Source of the DNA: Dastarcus helophoroides
Taxonomy: Eukaryota; Arthropoda; Insecta; Coleoptera; Bothrideridae
DNA length: 64,000 bases
Assembly (NCBI GenBank): GCA_028583605.1
Contig: CM053332.1
Span: forward strand, 10,962,442 to 11,026,441
Direction of reading: 5' to 3'
Translations under genes and position numbers: made by a program
Notes under the pieces: model-generated
Databases searched by the model: none
What the model was told of the DNA's origin: nothing
What the model saw: only the letters and a program-made list of their open reading frames with translations
Shown here: one piece after another, positions 1 through 10,440 of the stretch
Layout of the letters: every line of letters starts with the position of its first letter
Numbering within the stretch: the stretch's first letter is position 1

Positions 1-299
1 CGTGGCACTATTAGATTAAACGGGTAAATAACCTTAAAGCAAATTAACGGTCGAAGCACTAGGCACGTGTTCGGAATTCTCGGGTAGGTGTTCTCGGTTC
101 GACGGTGGAACTTAGAGAGAGCGAGTCCAGTGAAGGCGCTTAATGACCAACCCTCCTTGTGTTGTTTTTCCGTTGGTAGGGGACGATCGTGAATCGTCGG
201 GGGTGAAAATTTATTGGTCAATGCCTAGTGCTTGGATCCATCTAGCGGCGTCAGAGTGAGAGTAAGAGCGGGAAACTTAAATTATTCCTGCTCCGGTAT
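1..299. other. Unique sequence, no feature recognised
   Basis: This stretch has a more balanced base composition than the repeat block that follows. I see no convincing open frame, RNA gene or repeat end in it. The low-complexity theme begins near position 300. Confidence 0.4.
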
Positions 300-1240
300 C
301 AGTAGAAATTTTAAAGAAACATTTTGAGAAATGTCGAAATTTTTATAAAAGTTAGAATTTAAAATAAAATCAGTCAACATTCTGAAAATAATTCGTATAA
401 ATTTAAAAAATCAAAATATTGACAAATCATCAAAAAATTCAAAAAAAGCGATTTTCGAAATAAGTCAAGATATTCGAAAAAATTGAATAAATGGGAGAAT
501 TTTCAAAAATATTCGAAATTAATAAAATTTTGAAAAAAGTTTCATCGAAAAAGTCCAAATTTGAAAAAACAGATAAATTTAAGAAAGGTCAAAATTTTTA
601 AAAGGCATTTTCAAATTAAAGTTAAAATTTTGGGAAAAAGTACGAAAATTTGAAAACAATAGTCATAATTTGGACAAATTTCGAAATTTTAATAGGAAAT
701 TTTAAAATTTTTAAAAAAGTGAAGGTTTTTTAAAAAACAGCGGCAAGTTTCCAAAACAGGCGAAAATAGTTTTTAAAAAATCGAAATTTATCAAAAGAGT
801 CGACATTTAAAGTTTGATGAAAAATGGAATTTAGAAAATTTAGCTCAAAACTGTATACAAAGATTAAAAAAAAAATTTCGAATTGGAGTACTTTTCGTTT
901 TTTTGAATTTTCTTAGAAGATTTACCATAGTAATGTATATTTTTTTACACCATCAGAAAGTAGACATTTCAACGAACAAAAGCCCACCGAGTTTTTTGAA
1001 AAAGCTAAAATTTTAACGTGAGATTTTTCGATTGAAAATTAGGGTACTTTTTCGATATTGAGTCAAAATAAGGTGAAAAAATAAATATTTTAAATCAAAA
1101 AAATTGTGTCTTGAAATATAAAAAGGTAAGTTTTCACCAAATTTCGTGAAAAAGAATTTTTTTTTGTAAAAGATAAAAATAAAAAACCATAAACCTGGTT
1201 TTTTGAATTTTTCACGTGAATTTTGAGGTTACGTTAAAAA
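300..1240 (-). repeat. Low-complexity repeat block, purine-rich on + strand
   Basis: A degenerate AT-rich repeat in which words such as GTCGAAATTTT and AAAAAGTC recur every 15-20 bases on the + strand. This is the complement of the theme seen at 3.2-9.2 kb, so the block is inverted relative to that one. No coding potential. Boundaries are approximate. Confidence 0.7.
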
Positions 1241-1776
1241 AGTGTAAATACAAAAGTTGTAGATCTTCTTATTACCTACAACTTTGCTATTTAACTTTTT
1301 TCCATAGAATTTGTAGTTTTGCTAGAAATCGATATAAACCGTTTTGTACCCTTAAAAACTCATCCCCTACCCCTTCCCGACCTCAGGTCGCCCGTAATTT
1401 ATTTTTTCTTTCATTTTTGTTGCATTATCTTTCTTTTCTAATAGGCTTCATCCTACTATATTTTTTTTCACTTTTTATCGTTTTTGAAGGCTTCTACCCT
1501 GGTCTAATAGTGAAAGGTCTGAGTATTCATGTTTTATAAAAATGTTGTTCATCCCTACGCATAACCTATCTCCGAAAGGACGCATTAAGTAATAAGATAA
1601 CAGAACCCTGACCGTTTTTCACATAAACTTTAATAGATGGCACCTCTTTCCAAAACAGCGTTATAGCAACTAACGATTGAAAGCGAATACACACGACCGA
1701 TCTCATCTATCCACTGTACTGCGAGATACTAGCCAGCCAAAGCAAAACAATAAACAGTTCGGTGACTAAACTGTTT
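1241..1776. other. Unique T-rich sequence upstream of candidate exon
   Basis: Transition from the repeat block to unique DNA. A 107-codon open frame at 1216-1539 is rich in Phe, Leu and Tyr, resembles no family I know, and is probably chance. The segment may contain the promoter and 5' leader of the candidate exon at 1874. Confidence 0.3.
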
Positions 1777-1782
1777 TCAGTT
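1777..1782 (+). promoter_or_regulatory. Candidate initiator (Inr) element
   Basis: TCAGTT matches the arthropod initiator consensus TCAKTY and lies 97 bp upstream of the candidate start codon at 1874. I see no TATA box at the expected distance and no clear downstream promoter element. Such six-base matches are frequent by chance. Confidence 0.2.
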
Positions 1783-1873
1783 CTCAATGTTCGCTGTACG
1801 GTATGTTGTATGTGAATCGCTGAACGTTATGCTCATTTAAAATTGAACATTATGTGTTTAGTTGGGTGAAATC

Positions 1874-1958
1874 ATGGTTTCAATTGAAAATTATTTTTTT
1901 CTCATACTGCTGTTTATTTTGGCCGCATACAGTGAGGATATTCCTGCGGGAGCTACAA
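1874..1958 (+). CDS. Candidate first coding exon with signal peptide
   Basis: The ATG sits in a strong initiation context, with A at -3 and G at +4. The 28 complete codons encode a polar N-terminus (MVSIENY), a hydrophobic core of about 12 residues (FFLILLFILAAY), then a polar SEDIPAGAT segment. This is the layout of a cleavable signal peptide, with a plausible cut after AAYS or nearby. The frame runs directly into CAA|GTAAGT, a near-consensus splice donor at 1959, leaving one base of the next codon (phase 1). I infer the first exon of a secreted or membrane protein whose later exons lie in a long intron-rich region or beyond the window. I could not identify the family or any second exon. A chance hydrophobic frame remains possible. 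Confidence 0.4.
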
Positions 1959-3190
1959 GTAAGTATTCGATAGGTTAAGATTGTCTTGTTTCTTTGTACA
2001 GCTGCACAGATCTGTCTGTGTACAGATGTAAATCTGTGCGTTTAATTTTGAATGGATTTATGGTTTCTGACACCGATAGCCAACATAAAGTGCTTGTTAA
2101 ATTAGATTAAATAAAGCAGGAAGAGTTATTTGTTTTAATTCAAAGGCTGAATTAAGTGGGCCAGGCATGCATTAAGCGGTCATGGCCTTCGGTATTTATC
2201 TGATAAAATAATCTGGGCCCATCTGAATTCGAAAATTTGTTTCCAAATGGGTCTGATCTAAAATTACTGCTTGTAGTTTACAGTTAATATCAGCATGTCA
2301 GCAAAAAAAAGTAGCTGTATATATACTTTGCTTAGAAAATTAAGCAATAATCGATGCTTTGTTTACTATTTTCTAAGTAACCATAAACATTAAACTTCGC
2401 GCGGGTGGCGTGTACGTATACCTGTTTCTCAATGGTCTGATTTTGAAAACCAAAAACTGCTTTTTTAACCAGCTCCTCGTCTAGGAGGGGGCAGGTAGCG
2501 GCATGTATCCGGGGCGCCAAATTCGCAGTGATTAGGGCGCGGTTTTAGTTCGTGAAAAGTATGTTGGGGATCAAGTTGCCCCTGCTCAGAAAAAATTTAG
2601 ATCCGGTACTGTTTGTAACTAATTTTACTTTCAAACATTGTTTTAAGGAGAGGAAGGAAAATATTTAATTGATAGCTAATGTTGCATGTAGTTTTGATTG
2701 ACTCGGAGAACAGCCTTACAGTTCGAATGTTATAGTTATTTGGTGATTCTCTCAAGAACTTTGCATTTTCTGGTTATTGTCGATTGTTTTTTGAAAATAA
2801 GCACGTTCAACTTGAGAAGAAGAAGAGGGTGCCCTTCTTGTATTTTGTCAGTAGTTTACTATTTAGTTAGTTGTTTTGTACCTTTTAAAGAATAACGTAT
2901 TATAATGAGCAATTGCCCAGAATTTTGTTGTTTAATCACCTTTTAATATTAACAAAAATTATACAATAGGAAGTGAATATTTAATGCAGGTGAATCACTT
3001 AGTGCTTACTGTTTAAATGATTATAGTGATATGATGGTTTGTAATTTATTCAGTTTAATGTCAGATGTGAGTCAACAATATCGCACTCTTGTTTGATTCA
3101 CGTAATTATTGCTTATTTCTCCAGAAATATAATTGTTTAAACACGTAATAGCAAATGCCGCAGCTAGCTTTCAAGTGACTGTGCGGGATA
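1959..3190. other. Unique DNA, possible start of a long intron
   Basis: Begins with the GTAAGT donor. It contains a moderately GC-rich patch around 2400-2560 whose origin I do not recognise. Short open frames at 2332-2520 (-) and 2698-2895 (+) resemble nothing known to me and are not supported as genes. Confidence 0.3.
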
Positions 3191-3719
3191 TTAAATTTAG
3201 GCCCTAAAAATATCGGGCACGTCTTAAAAAATCGTTATTTAAAGCTTTCATTTTTGGGAAATTTGTTTTTTTTTGAAAATGATGACTTTATTTTAAAAAT
3301 TTTGTATTTGGAAATTTCGACCTTTATGAAAATTTCGACCTTGAAAATTTCAACTTTTTGAATATTTCTGACTTGAAAATTTCGACTTTTTCTAACGTTT
3401 AACTTTTTAATTTTTGCTAATTACGACTTTGTTGTAAATTCTATTTTTTTTGAAAATTTCGACTATAGGAATTTTGATCTTTTTGAAAATTACGACTTTT
3501 GTAAAATCTATTTTTTTGAAAATTTCGACTTTTTGAAAATTTTGACTTTTGTGAATGTCAATTTTTTTTAATATTTCAACTTTTCGAAATTTGATTCTTG
3601 TTGAAAATTTCGACTTTGTTTTCGAATTGTTGATTTTTCTTGAAAAACTTCGACTTCTGAGAAATTTCGATTTTTTAAACTTGAAAGTTTTGAAAATTTT
3701 GGTTTTAAAATGTTGACCT

Positions 3720-5100
3720 TTTCCTAAATAAAATACCTACTTTTTTTAAAAATCTAAACCTTTTCCAAAATTGAGAATATTTTTTAAAGTTTCGATTTCG
3801 ATTTTTTTTGTAAATTACGACTTTTTGTAAGTTATATTTTTTTTTGAAAATTTCGACTTTAAAGATTTTTACTTTTTTTGAAAATTTCTTTTTTCAACAT
3901 TTCGTCTTTCTTTTAAGTTCGACATTTTTTGTAAAATTACGATTTGTAAATTCTATTTTTTGAAAATTTTGGCCATTGATAATTCTGACTTTTTTTTAAA
4001 AATCCCGATTTTTTAAAAATTTTGACCTTTGTGAATTTCGATTTTTTTTGTAAATTTTCAATTTTTAAAATTTTGACTTGTTGAAAATTTTAATTTTTTT
4101 CCTGAAAATTCGGAATTCTGAAAAATTTTGATTTCTTTAACTTGACCATTCTGAAAATTTTGACTTTAAAATTTCGACCTTTTCCTAAAATACCTAATTT
4201 TTTTTGAGAATCCTAATGTTTTCCAAAATTAAGACTTTTTATCAAACTTACGACTTTTTTTGAAAATCTCTTCTTTCGCAAAATTTCGACCTTTTTGTAA
4301 ATTAAATATAACTTTTCTTTCAAAAATTTAACCTTTTCAAAGAATTTCCTTTTTTATTTTTAATTCCGGGCTGCTTCAAATTTTTTTACTTGTTTTGAAA
4401 ATTTTTTTTGAAATGTGTCCGCTGTTTTCAAAATTTTAACCTTGGTAAAAACTTTCGACTTCGTTGACTTTGTTAAAGTTTCATTTTTTTTTAAAGTTCC
4501 GACTTTTGAAAATTCTGATTTTTAAATTTCGATTTTTCGAGGATTTCTATTTTTTCAAAAATTTCTACTTTTTCGAAAATTTTGCTTTTGGAAATTTCGA
4601 CTTTTTTAAAAATTTCGACTTTGAAAGTCTCTACCGTTTTAAAAATTTTGACTTTTCCTAAAATATCTAATTTTTTTGAGTATCCTAAGGTTTTTCAAAA
4701 TTAAGACTTTTTTGAAAATCTCTTTCGCAAAATTTCGATCTTTTTGTAAATTAAGTATACTTTTTCTTTTACAAAATTTGACCTTTTAAAAGAATCCCCT
4801 TTTTTTGATTTTTTATTCCGGTCTGCTTTAAATTTTTTGATTTTTTTGATAATTTAAACTTCGCCTTTTTTGAAATGTGTCCGCTGTTTTCAAAATTTTA
4901 ACTATTTTAAAAAAATTTGGCTTCGTTGACTTTTTCAAAGTTTGATTTTTTTGTAAGCTACAATTTTTGAAAATTCTGCTTTTTTAATGTCGATTTTTCG
5001 AAGATTCCTACTTTTTCGAAAATTTTGCTTTTGGAAATTTCGACTTTTTCAAAAATTTCGACTCTGAAAGTCTACCGTTTTAAAAATTTTGACTTTTAAA
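3720..5100 (+). repeat. Tandem repeat, unit about 460 bp, three copies
   Basis: Landmarks recur in the same order. CCTAAA...ATACCTA followed by CCAAAATT occurs near 3725, 4190 and 4650. TTATTCCGGTCTGCTT-like words occur near 4362 and 4813. The GCTTTTGGAAATTTCGAC word occurs near 4585 and 5027. Spacing is about 450-465 bp. Copies are diverged. Confidence 0.6.
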
Positions 5101-5278
5101 AATTTCAATTTTTTTTGAAAATTTCTGACTTCCAAAATTTTGACCATTGTTGTGAATATTGACTTTTTTTGAAAAAAGAATCGCATTTTCTTAAGTTCCA
5201 CTTTCTGAAGTTCGAAGTTTGGTCGTTTTTGGAATTTTCTCCTTTTTTCCAAAATTTCAACTTTTTCAAAAATTTCGA

Positions 5279-5360
5279 CAATTATATTATATATTATAAT
5301 TATATATATTAATTATATATAATAATTATATATATATATATAATTATAATTATATATATT
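5279..5360. repeat. AT-only palindromic microsatellite
   Basis: About 80 bases of TAATTATATAT-type sequence with almost no G or C. It is self-complementary over most of its length and could extrude as a cruciform. It sits inside the low-complexity block. Confidence 0.75.
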
Positions 5361-6289
5361 GGCCTTTTTCAAAAATTCTGATTTTCTTAGGTTGTACTTT
5401 TTTGGAAGTTGGATCTTTTGAAAATCTTGATTTTTTGAAAAATTCATTTTTTACTGAAAATGTCGACTGTTTTAACAGTTTTGTCTTTCAAAATATCAAG
5501 CATTTTACTTAAAATTAATTTTTTTTTGGAAAATCTTTCGAAAATTCAAGTTTTGTCGTTTTTGAAATTCTCCTCCTTTTTTCAAAATTTATTCTTTTTC
5601 AAAAAAGTTTGACCGTTTTTCAGAATATTGACTTTTGAAAATATCTAATTTTTTAATATCTGCTTTGTTTGAAAACTGGAATTTTTGAAAATTTTTGTAT
5701 TTTAAAAATTTGACTTTTATTGTAAAGTTTGAATTTTTTCAAAAAGCTTTCCGAGATTTCAGCTTTTCCCAAAATCTTGCTTTAATGAAAATTTCGACTT
5801 TTTTGAAAATTTACGAGTTATAATTTCAACCATTTTTCTGAATATTGACTTTTTTGGAAAAAAAATTTTTTTAAGTTCTACTTTTCGAAGTTCCAAGTTA
5901 TGTCTTTTTTTGAAATTTTCCGCTTTTTTAAATTCCTATTTTTCAAAAAAAATTCCAGCATTTTTCAGAATAATGTTGATTTTTTTGGAAATAATCATTT
6001 TTTTAAGTTATACTTTTTTGAAAGTCGGAACTTTTGAAAATTTTGAATTTTTTGAAAATTTCAAATTTTTAAACATATTTTTACAAGATTTCAACTTTTC
6101 TCAAAGTTTACACTTCCTGACAATTTCAATTTTTTTGAACAACTCAGCTTTTGAAAATAACGATGCTTAAAAATTTCTATTTTTTTTCTGTTCTTGCCGA
6201 CCTTTTTTTCGAAATGTTTCCTTGTCAAATTTTCTGCTTGTTCCCACATATATTTTTTTTATTTCATTTGGAAATTTCGACTCTTGTTT

Positions 6290-8450
6290 ATATAATATAT
6301 CGACTTTTAGTAATTCCTGGCTTTTCTCCAAAATTTTGACTTTCTCGAAATTTCTACTTTTTGAGAAATTTAACTGTTTTAAAATTTTTAATTGGGTTTA
6401 ACTGTAAATGTCAACTGTTTTAAATTCTATTTTTTTTTGAAACACTGGGAATTTTTTGAAAATTTCGACTTTTTTGAAAATTTTGAATTTTTGAAAATTT
6501 TGATTTTTGAAATTTTGGATTGAATTGGGACTTTGGGATTTTGACTTTTTCTGTGAAAGTTTGTCTTTATTTGCAATATATTTTTATCCAAAATTTTAAT
6601 TTTTCGAAATTTCTACTATTGAGAAATTTAACTTTTTTAGATTTGATTGTTAATTTCAACTGTTTTAAATTTTATTTTATTTTTTATTTTTGAAAACTGA
6701 CCGTAAGAATTTTTTAAAATTTTCGGCGTTTTTGAATTTTTGAAGATTTTGATTTTTTGAATAACGTAGACTTAAGGATTTCGACTTTTTTAAAAATTTC
6801 GCATTTTAAAAATTTTCGATTTTTTTTTTAAATTTGGGATTGAATTTGAGACTGGGATTTTTACTGTTTCTGTGAAAAGGACTTTATTTTCAAAATATTT
6901 TTTCCAAAATTTTGACTCAAATTTTGTACTTTTGAGAAATTTAATTTTCTTTAGGTTTATTAAATTCTATTTTTTTTTTTTGAAGATTGGAAATGTATTA
7001 AAATTTTCGATTTTTTGAAAATTAAAATTTTTAAAATTCTATTTTTTTAAATAATGTAAACTTTTGACGATTTCGACTTTTTTCAAAATTTGGCATTTTG
7101 ACTAATTTCAATTTTTTTTAAATTTGGGATTGGAGTTGGGACTTTGGGATTTTGACTTTTTTTGTGAAAATTTTGACTTTAATTTCAAAATATTTTTTTC
7201 TAAACTTTTGACATTCTCGAAATTTCTACTTTTTGAGAAATTTAACTTTTTTTTTTGGTTTGACTGTTAATTTCAACTGTTTTAAATTCTATTATTTTTT
7301 TTTTTGAAAACTAACGGCATGTTTTGAATTTTTCGACCTTTTTGAAAATTTTAAATATTTGAAGATTTTGATTTTTTTGAATAATGTAGACTTGACGATT
7401 GCAACTTTTTTTGAAAATTATGCACTTTGAAAAATTTCGATTTTTTGAAATTTTGGATTGGATTTGGGACTTTGGGATTTTGACTTTTTCCGTGGATTTT
7501 GACTTTTTCCGTGGAAATGTTGACTTTATTTTCAAAATATTTTTTTCCAAAATTTTGACTTCTCGAAATTTTTGTTTTTTGAGAAATTTAACTTTTTTAG
7601 GTTTGACTGTTAATTTTAACTGTTTTAAATTGTATTTTTTTTAAAACTGACCATGGGAAATTTTTTAAAATTTTCGGGCCTTTTGAAAATTTTGATTTTT
7701 TAAATAATGTAGACTTTTGACGATTTCGACTTTTTTGAAAATTTCGCATTTTGAAAAATTCGATTTTTTTGATAGTTAGGATTGGATTTGGAACTTTGAG
7801 ATTTTGACTTTTTCTGTGAAAATGTTGTCATTATTTTCAAAATATTTTTTTCGAAAATTTTGACTTCTTGAAATTTCTACTTTTTGAGAAATTTAACTTT
7901 TTTTAGGTTTGTTAATTTTACCTGTTTTAAATTCTATTTTTTTTTAAACTGACCGTGGGAATTTTTTTTGCATTTTTGAAGATTTTGAATTTTTGAATAA
8001 TGTAGACTGACAATTTCGACTTTTTTGAAAATTTCGCATTTTGAAAAAGTCGGTTTTTTTGGGATTGGATTTGGAACTTTGGAATTTTTACTTTTTCTGT
8101 GAAAATTATGTCTTTATTTTCAAAATATTTTTTTCCAAAATTTTGACTTCTCGAATTTTCTATTTTTGAGAAATTTAACTTTCTTAGGTTTGACTTAATT
8201 TTAATTGTTTTAAATTCCATTTTTTTTTTGTAAACTGACCATCTTTGAAATTTTCGGCTTTTTTTGAACATTTTGGATTTTTGAAGGTTTTGATTTTTTA
8301 AATAATGTAGACCTTTGACTATTTCCACTTTTTTGAAAATTTTGTATTTTGAAATATTTCGATTTTTTTGAAATTTGGGATTGGATTTGGGATTTTGACT
8401 TGTATGAAAATTTTGATTTTACTTTCAAAATATTTTTTTCTCGAAATGTT
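6290..8450 (+). repeat. Tandem repeat, unit about 280-326 bp, about seven copies
   Basis: Each unit contains in order: GGGATTGGATTTGGGACTTT, TTTCAAAATATTTTTTTCC, TTTTTGAGAAATTTAACTTT, TGTTTTAAATTCTATTTTT, then AATAATGTAGACTT. The first landmark falls near 6517, 6837, 7127, 7453, 7778, 8061 and 8376, giving spacings of 320, 290, 326, 325, 283 and 315 bp. No conserved coding frame. Confidence 0.75.
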
Positions 8451-9472
8451 GACCATTCTGTAGATATCCACTTTTCTGAAAAATGTTGTTTTTTTTAACT
8501 TCACCAATTTGAAAATCTCGTTTTTTTAAATCTCGACCTTTTGACAAAATTTTCATTATTTTTGAAGATTGTAACGTTTTTCCAAAATCAAGACTTTTTC
8601 TCGAAGTTCGCACTTCTTGTTTCCCAGGATATTTCCATTTTTGTAAATTGTTCTTTTTCTTTGAAAAATTCAACTTTCTTAAAAATGTTAACCTTTTTCA
8701 AAATTTCGACATTTTTCGAAAATTTTGGCATTTTGAAATTTTGACTTATTTTCGAAATTATAGCGTTTTTGAAAATTTCCGCTGTTTACAAAATTTTTAC
8801 TCATTTTGAAAATTGTCGCATATTGTCAAAATTTTTCCTTTTTTTAAAGATATTAATTATTTTACAAAAAATTGATTTTTTTTAAAGTTCTACTTTTTCA
8901 AAATTCTAAATTTTTAAAAATTTTTGATTTTTTTATAAAATTAACTTTTGAAAATTTTGAATAATCTAAAAATTTTGCATTTCTCAAAATTTCGAATTTT
9001 TTAGAAAAATTCAAATTTTACAAGGTTACAACTTGCTCAGGATTTTGACTTTCTGAACATTTCGAAGTTCTTTAAAGGATTCAATTTTTTTTTTCAAAAT
9101 TCCGATCGTTTTTTATAACTTGACTGTTAAAATTTTAAGCTTTTATAAATTTCGACTCTATCAAATTTTTAAACGTTATTTCGACGTATAATTGTGTTTT
9201 TCCATATGCTTTCATTGGAAAATTATGTATTTCCATACACTTAAATTTGAAAATAATTCCATCTATGCATTTTGCACTGTTGGGAGTCTTAAATTACCGG
9301 TGCGCGGTATATTTAATTATTATTACTAGCATGTTTTCATCTGTTGCGTATATCGACATCTTATACCTAAAAAATATTTTATTTCTCCCGATTGCAATGA
9401 AGACACTTGATATACAGTTGTGTCGCAGCTGTCGCAACTCATATTTTGCACGTAGTTAATCCTTTTTTTTGT

Positions 9473-9693
9473 TTGGTGGAACGGACTGGTTCTTGGTTAT
9501 CTTCAAAAATTGAAATACAAATCTTGTCCCCTGAAACCAAGAAAGATTAAAAGTGTGAGTATCTCTCTGAAGATGATAGCTTGGCTGTCGAAACACGTTA
9601 GAGCAACCTTTGTTGTGTTTTTTAATTTTTTAAAATCTGTCTTGGTATCAGAGGACAAGATTTGTATTTTAATTTTCGTAGTTTAGTCTGTCC
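9473..9693 (+). mobile_element. Hammerhead-bearing foldback repeat, copy 1
   Basis: Begins with the family outer end GGTGGAACGGACTGG, runs through CCTGAAACCAAGAAAG, loses most of the inner left arm, and turns into the opposite arm from AGTATCTCTCTGAAG. It ends with a damaged copy of the inverted outer end. The right arm carries the hammerhead-like core described separately at 9561-9605. Eleven related copies occur in the window. Confidence 0.8.
9561..9605 (+). ncRNA. Hammerhead-like ribozyme motif in repeat copy 1
   Basis: Core CTGAAGA (9567-9573) is followed by one extra T. Next comes a stem II hairpin (about GATAGC/GGCTGTC with one G-U pair), then GAAA (9590-9593) and a one-pair stem III (C-AC-G). 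The predicted cleavage point is after GTT (9597-9599). Stem I pairs CTCT (9563-9566) with AGAG (9600-9603). The extra base between A9 and stem II departs from the strict consensus, although an extra base there is known in at least one viroid hammerhead. Activity is unproven. Confidence 0.5.
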
Positions 9694-9919
9694 AAATAAT
9701 TAAATTACGATGGCACCTGTGATCTCCATCGAATGTCTGTAAAATAATTTTAAATTATTTGCTTCAACGACAAGATATTTGTTTCAAAATGGATATTTAG
9801 TCATAATATTTGATTAATGATGTGAGTGATGCGACCTTGGTGTCGTTTTAGCATTAATTAAGATGAAACATAACCACTAAAGCGCTAAATAATATATAGA
9901 CTGCGAACTTTATCATAAT
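9694..9919. other. Unique sequence between insertions
   Basis: AT-rich unique DNA with no recognised gene or repeat. Confidence 0.3.
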
Positions 9920-10174
9920 TATATTGGTAATCTGTCACTGCCCGGCACTAGCATCAATCAGAGGATGCACGCTGGGGGACTTCTGGCCTAGTGTGGCCAG
10001 TTTGAGAGAGGCGCATCCAAGGGACGTTCTTCAGTTTCTCAACAAGGTTGGGTGGCTGAATGAATGACCAAGGACACGGGAATAGCACAATGGGCCCGGA
10101 AAGGGTGGCCTAAGTGCTGGCCTAAACTTTAGGCAACCCGCAACGAATCCAGAATCCAGAATATATTGGTAATC
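9920..10174 (+). mobile_element. Truncated LINE-like retroposed fragment with 13-bp target duplication
   Basis: A GC-richer insert (9933-10161) is bounded by a perfect 13-bp direct repeat, TATATTGGTAATC, at 9920-9932 and 10162-10174. The insert ends in a short repeated tail (GAATCCA units near 10145-10158). A + frame encodes PRDVLQFLNKVGWL, which resembles the C-terminal end of non-LTR retrotransposon ORF2 proteins. The target duplication, 3' microsatellite tail and short length together indicate target-primed reverse transcription of a 5'-truncated element. The clade is uncertain. Confidence 0.65.
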
Positions 10175-10206
10175 AAAAATTTAGTTTGTGGTAAAAAAAT
10201 GTTGAA

Positions 10207-10440
10207 GAAAATTGTCACAGGTGTACCTTGCAAGGCGAAATCGTTAGTAGGATACGTTTTATCCCGAAAAATTGCCCAGATACTCCCAAGTAATATAAAT
10301 ACAGAAAATCACCTTTTTCTTATGTAAATAATGATCTGAGAGCTAATTTGAATCGATTCTTTTTATACACAACGATCTGAAAGCGTCATCTAACGCGATA
10401 GGATGCAACTGTGCCAATATATAGCTGGAAATTGGCTATT
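10207..10440 (+). repeat. Fragment of interspersed family 'ACTAATATATAAATG' (inner part)
   Basis: Shares a run of landmarks with 44925-45195: ACCTTGC, CGTTAGTAGGATACGTTTT, TATCCCGAAAA, GCGTCATCTAACG and a CAATATATAGC-like end. This copy lacks the family's 5' end. Related copies lie at 30729-30905, 43172-43612 and 44840-45195. Confidence 0.6.

Larger units (their letters stand above)
3200..9190 (+). repeat. Long low-complexity repeat block, pyrimidine-rich on + strand
   Basis: About 6 kb of degenerate TTTTTGAAAATTTCGACTTTTT-like sequence with one polarity throughout. It contains at least two families of longer tandem units (3720-5100 and 6290-8450) and an AT palindrome (5279-5360). Open frames here are dominated by F, L, K and N and are artefacts of the repeat. 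Confidence 0.8.

Noticed and set aside
1216..1539. 107-codon frame upstream of the candidate exon
   Set aside because: No recognisable family, phenylalanine- and leucine-rich, and it begins inside low-complexity sequence.
7927..8328. 133-codon minus-strand frame with Lys/Ser repeats
   Set aside because: It is the translation of the 310-bp tandem repeat. Adjacent units give related but frame-broken peptides.
300..9190. CRISPR-like or bacterial repeat array
   Set aside because: Repeats are degenerate, AT-rich and not of constant length with unique spacers. The context is clearly eukaryotic.
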